DNA of 49,050 nucleotides from Candidatus Izemoplasma sp. (lineage in GTDB: Bacteria > Bacillota_I > Bacilli_A > Izemoplasmatales > Izemoplasmataceae): assembly GCA_007117885.1 (NCBI GenBank), contig SKFS01000009.1, positions 1 through 49,050 of the forward strand. Direction: 5' to 3'. The notes beneath the pieces were generated by a model. The model saw only the letters and a program-made list of their open reading frames with translations, searched no databases and was not told the DNA's origin. Positions within the stretch are counted from its first letter, which is position 1. Every line of letters starts with the position of its first letter. Made by a program: the position numbers and the translations under genes. Positions 37,516-49,050 of this stretch are shown one piece after another.

Positions 37516-37957
37516 CCTTACCATTCGTAAAATGGACGTTTCAGATATCCGCTTTGTTGATCAGGCTGAACGTCAAGAGTTTGGCAAAAGTTTAAGTGAT
37601 AAAACGTTATCGCATGAGTTATTATATAATTCTTTAGCGTATTATTTTATGGCGCTCATCAATCATCAGAGGATTGGCTACATCGGAGTTTGGATTACTG
37701 AGCCGAATGCTGAAATAACCACGATTATGGTTTTACCAGCCTATCGTAATAAAGGTGTGGGAAAAGCACTTTTAGATTTTGTGTATACGCTTTGTCATAA
37801 AAACCGTGTTGAGGCTTTGACGTTAGAAGTTCGTGTTTCGAATCACAACGCGATTGAGTTTTATCGTAAAGAAGGCTTTAAGGTTGTGAGTATTCGAGGG
37901 AAGTACTATGACAATGGTGAAGACGCGTATTTGATGGTAAAGCATTTAGGAGGTTAG
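37511..37957 (+). CDS. rimI: Ribosomal-protein-alanine N-acetyltransferase
   Basis: GNAT fold: EITTIMVLPAYRNKGVGKALLDF..LTLEVRVSNHNAIEFYRKEGFKVVSIRGKYYDNGEDAYLM; start may be GTG 37499 or GTG 37511. Confidence 0.88.
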   Translation, partial: DNLTIRKMDVSDIRFVDQAERQEFGKSLSDKTLSHELLYNSLAYYFMALINHQRIGYIGVWITEPNAEITTIMVLPAYRNKGVGKALLDFVYTLCHKNRVEALTLEVRVSNHNAIEFYRKEGFKVVSIRGKYYDNGEDAYLMVKHLGG

Positions 37958-37960
37958 ACA

Positions 37961-38953
37961 ATGCTTGTATTAGGATTTGAAAGCAGTTGTGATGAAACGA
38001 GCGTCAGTGTTTCTAAAGACGGCAAGACCGTATTGAGTAATGTCGTTTTATCACAAATAGATATTCATAAAGCCTTTGGAGGCGTGGTACCAGAAATTGC
38101 ATCAAGAGAGCATGTGAAAGGCATTACCTATGTTTTAGATGAAGCTTTGGCGCACGCGGGCGTTAAGGCTGAGGATATCGATTTAGTGGCTGTGACACAA
38201 GGCCCGGGTTTAATCGGCAGTCTACTGACAGGAATCAATGCCGCAAAGGCGTTTGCGTTTGTCCATCAAATACCAATTGTCGGTGTCCATCATATTGCGG
38301 GTCATATTTATGCTAACCAGATTGAAGACGATTTGGTCTTTCCTTTAATTTGTTTAGTTGTATCGGGTGGGCATACTGAGTTATTACTTATGAAAGAACA
38401 CTTTGATTTTATTAAGTTAGGTGAAACTCAAGATGATGCGATTGGTGAAGCGTATGATAAAGTAGCGAGAGTGCTTGGTTTAGGTTATCCCGGAGGTCCG
38501 ATGATTGACCAATTGGCGACACAAGGTAAGTCGAGTTATCCCATGCCTAAGGTTGAAACTCAAGGTAGGTATGATTTTAGTTATAGTGGATTAAAAAGTC
38601 ATGTGATCAACACTTTAAATCGTTTAAAGATGAAATTTGAACCGGTTATTAAAGAAGATCTTGCCCGCAGTTTTCAAGAAGCGGCGATTGAGCAACTGTT
38701 GATTAAAAGTGAGCTTGCAGTGAAAAATCATCAGGCGAAGATGTTTATGGTGGCGGGTGGTGTCGCCGCGAACAGTTACTTGCGACAACGTGTCTTTGAT
38801 GTTTTTAAGGATGTACACGTATCGTTACCTAAGATGGAGTATTGCACCGATAACGCCGCAATGATGGGTATTGCAGGGTATTATCAGTACCAAAAATACG
38901 GACAGAAAGCAGCGATGAGTTTAAACGGCGATTCTCGCTTAAAACTACACTAA
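37961..38953 (+). CDS. tsaD: tRNA N6-adenosine threonylcarbamoyltransferase
   Basis: LGFESSCDETSVSV, VVPEIASREHV, GVHHIAGHIYA, VSGGHTELLL. Confidence 0.98.
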   Translation: MLVLGFESSCDETSVSVSKDGKTVLSNVVLSQIDIHKAFGGVVPEIASREHVKGITYVLDEALAHAGVKAEDIDLVAVTQGPGLIGSLLTGINAAKAFAFVHQIPIVGVHHIAGHIYANQIEDDLVFPLICLVVSGGHTELLLMKEHFDFIKLGETQDDAIGEAYDKVARVLGLGYPGGPMIDQLATQGKSSYPMPKVETQGRYDFSYSGLKSHVINTLNRLKMKFEPVIKEDLARSFQEAAIEQLLIKSELAVKNHQAKMFMVAGGVAANSYLRQRVFDVFKDVHVSLPKMEYCTDNAAMMGIAGYYQYQKYGQKAAMSLNGDSRLKLH

Positions 38954-38980
38954 AGATATTTCTTTTTAATAGCATTTTAG

Positions 38981-39039
38981 CACGCTCCTAATGTATACTT
39001 ACTAATGTATACTTAAGTATATAGTCATAAAGGAGCGTG
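38981..39039 (+). repeat. Tandem 14-bp direct repeat and palindrome inside a CACGCTCCT/AGGAGCGTG inverted repeat
   Basis: CTAATGTATACTTA x2 at 38988-39015; TATACTTAAGTATA palindrome 39008-39021; 9-bp outer arms 38981-38989 / 39031-39039 covering the RBS. Confidence 0.75.
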
Positions 39040-39045
39040 TTTTTT

Positions 39046-40875
39046 GTGAAAAAGATATTTTTAACCCTCTTTGTTTTTGTTTTGTTAGTTGTAGGCATTC
39101 CGTTATCTATCATTGCACTCATGTATGATGGATCTGCGAATGATGCGATACCGATTGATGTTTATCAACGGGATGATTCTGGGTTCGATCTTTTTATTCG
39201 CGATGTAGAAGCGGCATTTAATGAGGCGAGAAATGATCCAAGTGCCGACTTAGAGATTGCTTTAAGTGAGGATATTTTAAATTTAATGATCTACCATCAA
39301 ATTATTGGTGACGATGAAGAAGCGATTAACGCAAATTACGCGCCAGGGGAAAACTGTCAGGGGGATCAGTGTTATATTCTTGAAGAGCGTTTTGAGACAA
39401 ACGATCGACAAGGAACGATTCGCTTAAACGGCTTATGGGTGACGTTTGAAGAAGGGATTATTGTCGGCAATGCTGCCGTGGAGTTTGAACACGAAATTGG
39501 TTTTACGTTTAGAACGCGTGTGCGGATTCAGTTCTCCTTTGAAGATGATTTAGAAAACGATCGTTATGTACTGGCTTTTGACCGTGTTAGTGTTGGACGC
39601 ATTCCTCTCACTAGAGGGCTCTTCACGAGTGTCATGAATTTAGTAAACCGTGTGACCGGTGGTGACGCGATTGAGTCGGATTTACTCGGTATTGGCACGC
39701 TCAATGTGAATGAGTTAGAGCTTGTTGTTAAGAAACAAGAGTTTGTTGAGTTTATCACATCGGAGAACGGTTCTGATGATGATATGACCACGCTTGTTTT
39801 AACGACAGTTTTTGAAAATGATTTAATTACATTAAGGCTTGTTGAAGAAGCGTTTATCTTTAATATACGAATGAGTTTACTACGCAATATTGATTTAGTC
39901 GATATTCCAAGTTATCTTTATGATTTGCACGGGAATGATGGAGAATTTGACGCTAATGCCTTCAATGTCGAACAGCATCTTCAAACGCAATTCGATGCTT
40001 TTGTTTTTAATTTAGCCTTGACGGGTGATACTGTATGGATGATTCACCAAAGAACGTTTAATAAAGTCATTTACTATGCTCTTGATGGATTCAACGATTG
40101 GGGATTTGTCTATGAGTATGAGGATGAGAATGACGACATTCAATCATTTGCTATTGATTTTAGAGCTTTATGGTTTGATTTTGCCGAAGAAGATGATGGA
40201 CTCGTATTAAGTATTCGTGGATTGATTGATTTTAATGGGATTCCTTCTCGACTTGAGATTCGTGCTGAAGAAATCAGTAGTTCTCCTGGTGTATACGCCT
40301 TTGAGTTTACTGAAATATCGATGGGGAAGGAACCTGGGAAGGAACAGTACTTAAGTATAACGAATATGGCGCCCTTTAAAAACTTTTTACGCGAGCTCGA
40401 TGAGTTTCCATTTGGCAGTATTGATGGCAATGGAAACTTACTGATTAATACCTCAGCTTTAACGAATTTTATTGATGATGGTGCGGTTGAAGGCGCTGTA
40501 AGTGTACGATCTGTCGCCATTGTTGCTGGAGGGATACGGATTGAGATTGAAGCGAGCGATGCACAACTCCAAGCGATTCTCGATGATTATGCCAATGCGA
40601 TTAATGCTGTTTTCACTGATCCAACGATTAATACTGCACTGCAAAACAATCTCGATACGGTGAATGAAGGTCCTGAAAAAGAAACGTTTGAACAGTTTGT
40701 TTTATTGCAATCGAAACTCGAAAATGAAGAGGCGATTACCGAAGATGATATCGAAGCACTATTTGATAATTTCGAACAGATGTCGAGCGCATCTCAGGAA
40801 GCATTTATGAATGCGTTTAAAGATTTAATCGATCCTAATCTCGTCGATCAGTATCAGTCGAGTTTCCAAGATTAA
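39046..40875 (+). CDS. Membrane-anchored extracytoplasmic protein with apparent internal duplication, function unknown
   Basis: N-terminal hydrophobic segment KKIFLTLFVFVLLVVGIPLSIIALM, acidic soluble remainder; GTG 39046 with AAAGGAG RBS preferred over 39037. Confidence 0.7.
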   Translation: MKKIFLTLFVFVLLVVGIPLSIIALMYDGSANDAIPIDVYQRDDSGFDLFIRDVEAAFNEARNDPSADLEIALSEDILNLMIYHQIIGDDEEAINANYAPGENCQGDQCYILEERFETNDRQGTIRLNGLWVTFEEGIIVGNAAVEFEHEIGFTFRTRVRIQFSFEDDLENDRYVLAFDRVSVGRIPLTRGLFTSVMNLVNRVTGGDAIESDLLGIGTLNVNELELVVKKQEFVEFITSENGSDDDMTTLVLTTVFENDLITLRLVEEAFIFNIRMSLLRNIDLVDIPSYLYDLHGNDGEFDANAFNVEQHLQTQFDAFVFNLALTGDTVWMIHQRTFNKVIYYALDGFNDWGFVYEYEDENDDIQSFAIDFRALWFDFAEEDDGLVLSIRGLIDFNGIPSRLEIRAEEISSSPGVYAFEFTEISMGKEPGKEQYLSITNMAPFKNFLRELDEFPFGSIDGNGNLLINTSALTNFIDDGAVEGAVSVRSVAIVAGGIRIEIEASDAQLQAILDDYANAINAVFTDPTINTALQNNLDTVNEGPEKETFEQFVLLQSKLENEEAITEDDIEALFDNFEQMSSASQEAFMNAFKDLIDPNLVDQYQSSFQD

Positions 40876-40878
40876 GCT

Positions 40879-40904
40879 AAAAACCTGCGCTGCAGGTTTT
40901 TTTT
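40879..40904 (+). terminator. Intrinsic terminator
   Basis: AAAAACCTGC-GCT-GCAGGTTTTTTTT. Confidence 0.9.
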
Positions 40905-40967
40905 CTTGTGGCTTTCTTTTTTATCGAGAATCATATATAATTTGGGTTGAAAGTCTAGGTGATGATT

Positions 40968-42608
40968 ATGGAAAATCGGAATTTTATCCGAACGATTATT
41001 GAGGAAGATTTACGGTCAAAAAAGCATGCGTTCCCGATTACACGGTTTCCCCCTGAACCGAATGGTTTTTTACATTTAGGGCACGCAAGAGCGATTCTCA
41101 TGAACTACCATTTAGCGATGGAACATGGCGGCTACTTTAATCTGCGTTTTGACGACACGAATCCGGTTAAAGAAGATGTCTTATTTGTTGAAGCGATGAA
41201 GGAAGATATTGCTTGGTTAGGCTGTAAATGGAAAAATTTACTCTATGCAAGTGACTATTTTGAAGAGATGTATCAACGGGCGATGCTGCTTGTTGAAAAA
41301 GGGCTAGCGTATGTCTGTGATTTATCAGCCGAGGAAATTAAAAACTATCGTGGGGATTTAAAGACACCTGGACAGAATAGTCCGTACCGTGAGCGCAGTA
41401 TTGAAGAAAATAGGAAAATATTTGAAGGCATGCGTAACGGTGAGTTTGCGGATGGAGAAAGAGTATTACGGGCGAAAATCGACATGGCAAGTCCAAACAT
41501 GAATCTACGTGATCCGATTATCTACCGAATCCAACGCGCGACCCACCATAATACGAAAGACCAATGGTGTATTTACCCGATGTATGACTTTGCGCATCCA
41601 CTCGAAGATGCGATTGAAGGGATTACTCATTCATTGTGTAGTTTAGAGTTTGAAGATCATCGACCCATCTATGATTGGTTTGTGAAACATTGTGAGATGC
41701 CCAACGTTCCACGTCAAATTGAGTTTGGTAAACTCATTATCGCGAATCAGATTACCGGAAAACGGCATATTCGTAAACTCGTAGAAGAAGGAATAGTTGA
41801 GGGGTGGGATGATCCCCGTTTGATTACGTTAAGCGGATTAAGACGCCGTGGTATTCCGCCGAAGGCGATTGAAAACTTTATTAAAGCTTTAGGTTTACCT
41901 AAATCCCAAGGTGAAACTGAAATTGAGATGTTTTATGAGTATGTTAGAGATTACTTAAGTGTCGAAGCACGACGGGTTCATGGTGTCATTGACCCGATTA
42001 AAGTTGTGATTACGAATTACCCTGAAAATCAAGTGGAAACATTGGAAGTACCTTACCATAAAGACCGCGAAGCGTTTGGGACAAGACCGGTCTATTTTGG
42101 TCGGCATTTGTATATAGAACGCGACGATTTTATCGAGGAAAAACCCAATAAGAAATGGAAACGCTTATCGTTAGGCATCGAAGTTCGTTTAATGCATGCG
42201 TATTTTATTAAAGCTAATCACGTGATTTACGATGAGCAAGGAAACGTTCTTGAAGTGCACTGCACATACGATCCTGAAACGAAAAGTGGCTCAGGCTTTG
42301 ACGCAAGAAAACCCAATGGGAATATTCACTTTGTTGAAGCGACAACCGCGAAATCAGTTGAGGTTCGTTTATATGAGAACTTGCTTAAACAAGACAGCGA
42401 TTCGAGTGCAGCCATCGAAGAACGGCTCAATCCGAGTTCAAAAGTTGTCAAACACGGGTTTATTGAGGGGGCTGTAAGCCCTGAACCTGCAGAAGCATTT
42501 CAGTTTACACGTCTTGGCTATTTTGCGTTAGATAAAGACACAAAGGACGACCAACTCGTCTTCAATCGTGTGGTTGAATTAAAATCTTCCTATAAATTAA
42601 AAAAATAA
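40968..42608 (+). CDS. glnS: Glutaminyl-tRNA synthetase
   Basis: TRFPPEPNGFLHLGHARAILMNY, FNLRFDDTNPVKE, DQWCIYPMYDFAHPLEDAIEGITHSLCSLEF. Confidence 0.97.
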   Translation: MENRNFIRTIIEEDLRSKKHAFPITRFPPEPNGFLHLGHARAILMNYHLAMEHGGYFNLRFDDTNPVKEDVLFVEAMKEDIAWLGCKWKNLLYASDYFEEMYQRAMLLVEKGLAYVCDLSAEEIKNYRGDLKTPGQNSPYRERSIEENRKIFEGMRNGEFADGERVLRAKIDMASPNMNLRDPIIYRIQRATHHNTKDQWCIYPMYDFAHPLEDAIEGITHSLCSLEFEDHRPIYDWFVKHCEMPNVPRQIEFGKLIIANQITGKRHIRKLVEEGIVEGWDDPRLITLSGLRRRGIPPKAIENFIKALGLPKSQGETEIEMFYEYVRDYLSVEARRVHGVIDPIKVVITNYPENQVETLEVPYHKDREAFGTRPVYFGRHLYIERDDFIEEKPNKKWKRLSLGIEVRLMHAYFIKANHVIYDEQGNVLEVHCTYDPETKSGSGFDARKPNGNIHFVEATTAKSVEVRLYENLLKQDSDSSAAIEERLNPSSKVVKHGFIEGAVSPEPAEAFQFTRLGYFALDKDTKDDQLVFNRVVELKSSYKLKK

Positions 42609-42634
42609 AGCGATATAACTTGCTTTATTTTTTT
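42601..42634 (+). terminator. Intrinsic terminator of glnS
   Basis: AAAAATAAAGC-gatataactt-GCTTTATTTTTTT, 11-bp perfect stem. Confidence 0.85.
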
Positions 42635-42706
42635 AATAGTGTATTATGATATGTGGACTTGAACGAAACTTGAACTTTGTAAGAACTAAGGAACTTCGTG
42701 TTTTAA

Positions 42707-42757
42707 CCTTCTTATAAGTACTAAAGCAATGCGTTTAAGCACTAAAAATTAAGAAGG
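42707..42757 (+). promoter_or_regulatory. Predicted leader hairpin sequestering part of the cold-shock gene Shine-Dalgarno
   Basis: CCTTCTTA (42707-42714) complementary to TAAGAAGG (42750-42757), which overlaps AAGGAGG at 42754-42760. Confidence 0.55.
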
Positions 42758-42768
42758 AGGAACACAAA

Positions 42769-42966
42769 ATGACTGGAACAGTAAAATGGTTTAATGCAGA
42801 AAAAGGATTCGGATTCATCACTACAGATGAAGGCGTTGATGTATTTGCTCATTACTCACACATCAACAAAACAGGATTCAAAACTTTAGAAGAAGGCGAA
42901 AAAGTCACTTTCGAAATCGTCGAAGGTAACAAAGGCCCTCAAGCAGAAAACATTACAACTCTGTAA
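42769..42966 (+). CDS. Cold-shock protein (CspA family)
   Basis: [33 protein letters not shown]. Confidence 0.98.
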   Translation: MTGTVKWFNAEKGFGFITTDEGVDVFAHYSHINKTGFKTLEEGEKVTFEIVEGNKGPQAENITTL

Positions 42967-42969
42967 TTT

Positions 42970-42995
42970 AAAAACCAACTTCGGTTGGTTTTTTT
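42970..42995 (+). terminator. Intrinsic terminator of the csp gene
   Basis: AAAAACCAAC-TTCG-GTTGGTTTTTTT. Confidence 0.95.
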
Positions 42996-43025
42996 ATTTA
43001 GATTATCTCTTTTTCGCCTCATCAC

Positions 43026-43070
43026 AGCCGATGTTTTTCGTCGATTTTTAGAAGAACTTCGGCTTTTTTT
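43026..43070 (+). terminator. Second terminator-like hairpin between csp and pcrA
   Basis: AGCCGA-t-GTTTTTC-gtcgattttta-GAAGAAC-t-TCGGCT + T7. Confidence 0.7.
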
Positions 43071-43157
43071 ATGGTTTTAAAGAGAAGGCACCCTTTATTG
43101 TTTAAATCACTATAAAATAAGCCGGTAATTTGGTATAATTCTGTTAGGTGAGGTTTT

Positions 43158-47290
<4,133 letters not shown>

Positions 47291-47306
47291 GTTTAGGACG
47301 TGAACT

Positions 47307-49050
47307 ATGAAAGAGATTATGATCAAAGGAGCTAAAGAGAATAACCTGAAAAATATTGATTTATCGATACCTAAAAATCAATTTATTGTCATGACAGGTC
47401 TTTCTGGAAGCGGAAAGACTTCTTTAGCATTTGATACGATATATAAAGAAGGACAGCGCCGTTACGTTGAAAGTTTAAGTGCCTATGCGCGACAATTTCT
47501 AGGTAATCTTGAGAAACCGAATGTAGAATCCATTGAAGGGCTGAGTCCTGCAATTTCAATCGATCAAAAAACCACGAGTAAGAATCCCCGAAGTACAGTG
47601 GGAACGGTCACAGAAATATACGATTATTTTCGTTTGCTTTATGCCCGCATTGGCAAGCCCATCTGTCCAACACACGGTGTGGAGATTAAAAGCCAAAGTA
47701 TTGAAGAGATTACTGAAAGAATCTTAGAAAGAGAAACGGGATCTCGGGTCGAGATTTTAGCGCCCATCGTCCAAGAGAAAAAAGGCACGCATCAAAAGAC
47801 CCTCGAAGAACTAAAAAAAGAAGGCTACGTTCGTTTAAGAGTTAACGAGGTTGTCTACGATATTGAGTCGGTACCGAGTTTAGAAAAAAATAAGAAACAT
47901 ACGATTGAAGTGGTTGTCGATCGCTTAAAGCTTCGTGAAGACATTCGTTCACGCTTGTATGATTCGATTGAAACTGCAAGCAAATTAGGCGAAGGCAAAA
48001 TCATTGCTTTAATCAATCAAAAACCACAACCATTTAGCGAACATTTCTCCTGCCCTCACTGTGATTTTAGCATTGGTAGCTTAGAACCACGTTTATTCTC
48101 ATTTAATGCACCTTTTGGGGCATGTGAGCGTTGTAGTGGGCTCGGGTTTACAAAGAAGGTTGATCCGGATTTGCTTGTGAGCAATCCCGATTTAACAGTT
48201 TATGAAGGGGCAATTAAAGGTTGGACAAACACCACAACATACCATTTTAAGCAACTCGAATCGACCGCGAAACATTATCAGATTGATTTACGTAAACCGT
48301 TTAAAGATTTGAGCGACGAGGAACAAGCAATCATTTTTTATGGTTCCGATGAACTGATTGAGTTCAAATTTAAAGGGGCAACAAGCAAAATCAAACACGA
48401 GAAAATTGATTATTATGAAGGCATTATTAATAATTTAGAACGGCGCTATATTGAGACGACGTCACGGTTTATGCGGGAGTGGATTGAAACGCTTATGACC
48501 GAAAAAGCCTGTCCTGTGTGCAAAGGAAAGAAACTCAATCAAGTGGCACTCAGTGTGAAAATCGGAGGCCGTGATATTATTCAGCTAACTGATTTAAGTG
48601 TCACGGACATGTTGGCGTTCTTTAACGGTTTAGTGCTTTCAAAAACCGATCGAAAAATATCAGAAATGGTCTTAAAGGAAATTATTGAGCGGCTTAATTT
48701 TTTAAAGAATGTCGGCTTAGACTATTTAACATTGTCGCGACAAGCGGCAACACTTTCGGGCGGCGAAAGCCAAAGAATTCGATTAGCGACCCAAATCGGC
48801 TCACGGTTGACAGGGGTTCTCTATGTTTTAGATGAGCCTTCTATCGGGCTACACCAGCGGGACAATGCCCGCTTAATAAAAACCTTAAAATCGATGAGGG
48901 ATTTAGGTAATACCTTGATTGTTGTGGAACACGATGAAGAGACGATGATGGCGTGCGACCAAATTATTGATATTGGTCCTGGTGCGGGAGAGTTTGGTGG
49001 AGAGCTCGTTTTTCAAGGCTCCTATCAGGAGATTTTAAACCATCCAACGA
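47307..49050 (+). CDS. uvrA: Excinuclease ABC subunit A, 3' truncated by window end
   Basis: From ATG 47307: MKEIMIKGAKENNLKNIDLSIPKNQFIVMTGLSGSGKTSLAFDTIYKEGQRRYVESLSAYARQFLGNLEKPNVESIEGLSPAISIDQK; later LSGGESQRIRLATQIGS. Confidence 0.96.
   Translation, partial: MKEIMIKGAKENNLKNIDLSIPKNQFIVMTGLSGSGKTSLAFDTIYKEGQRRYVESLSAYARQFLGNLEKPNVESIEGLSPAISIDQKTTSKNPRSTVGTVTEIYDYFRLLYARIGKPICPTHGVEIKSQSIEEITERILERETGSRVEILAPIVQEKKGTHQKTLEELKKEGYVRLRVNEVVYDIESVPSLEKNKKHTIEVVVDRLKLREDIRSRLYDSIETASKLGEGKIIALINQKPQPFSEHFSCPHCDFSIGSLEPRLFSFNAPFGACERCSGLGFTKKVDPDLLVSNPDLTVYEGAIKGWTNTTTYHFKQLESTAKHYQIDLRKPFKDLSDEEQAIIFYGSDELIEFKFKGATSKIKHEKIDYYEGIINNLERRYIETTSRFMREWIETLMTEKACPVCKGKKLNQVALSVKIGGRDIIQLTDLSVTDMLAFFNGLVLSKTDRKISEMVLKEIIERLNFLKNVGLDYLTLSRQAATLSGGESQRIRLATQIGSRLTGVLYVLDEPSIGLHQRDNARLIKTLKSMRDLGNTLIVVEHDEETMMACDQIIDIGPGAGEFGGELVFQGSYQEILNHPT

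Noticed and set aside
39564-39887. 107-aa and 126-aa (40140-40520) antisense ORFs over the 612-aa gene
   Set aside because: Ser-rich antisense shadows of an acidic coding sequence; no RBS.
40876-40967. T-box leader for glnS
   Set aside because: Leader is too short and lacks the T-box sequence; none seen.

Overview
The window is a gene-dense (~40% GC by eye) bacterial chromosome segment. It looks like a low-GC Firmicutes/Mollicutes-related organism (Izemoplasma/Haloplasma-like is a guess). It uses TGA as a stop codon (e.g. purA), so standard code 11 rather than mycoplasma code 4. No rRNA, tRNA, CRISPR, phage or transposon was recognised. Main content: purine and C1/folate genes (purA, fhs, folD, purB, glyA); a compact minus-strand shikimate cluster with an AroE-AroK fusion; a guanine-class purine riboswitch in front of an NCS2/PbuG-like permease; glnA, hslO, dusB, hflX; a B12-dependent ribonucleotide reductase; a diadenylate cyclase; an operon with unusual multidomain proteins (CrtI-like flavoprotein fused to a C-terminal membrane domain; TM-PAS-degenerate GGDEF; SagB-type nitroreductase; ParB/Srx-like-5-FTHF cyclo-ligase fusion) running into ispD-ispF; the t6A genes tsaE/tsaB/rimI/tsaD; glnS; a cold-shock gene; and pcrA-ligA-uvrA (truncated). 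The best leads for undescribed biology are the 25.1-30.5 kb operon and several structured leaders or promoter dyads: glnA attenuator, csp leader, nfu promoter dyad, Fur-box-like site at cdaA, and the repeat/hairpin leader of the 612-aa protein. All functional calls come from reading protein motifs by eye; no database search was run.
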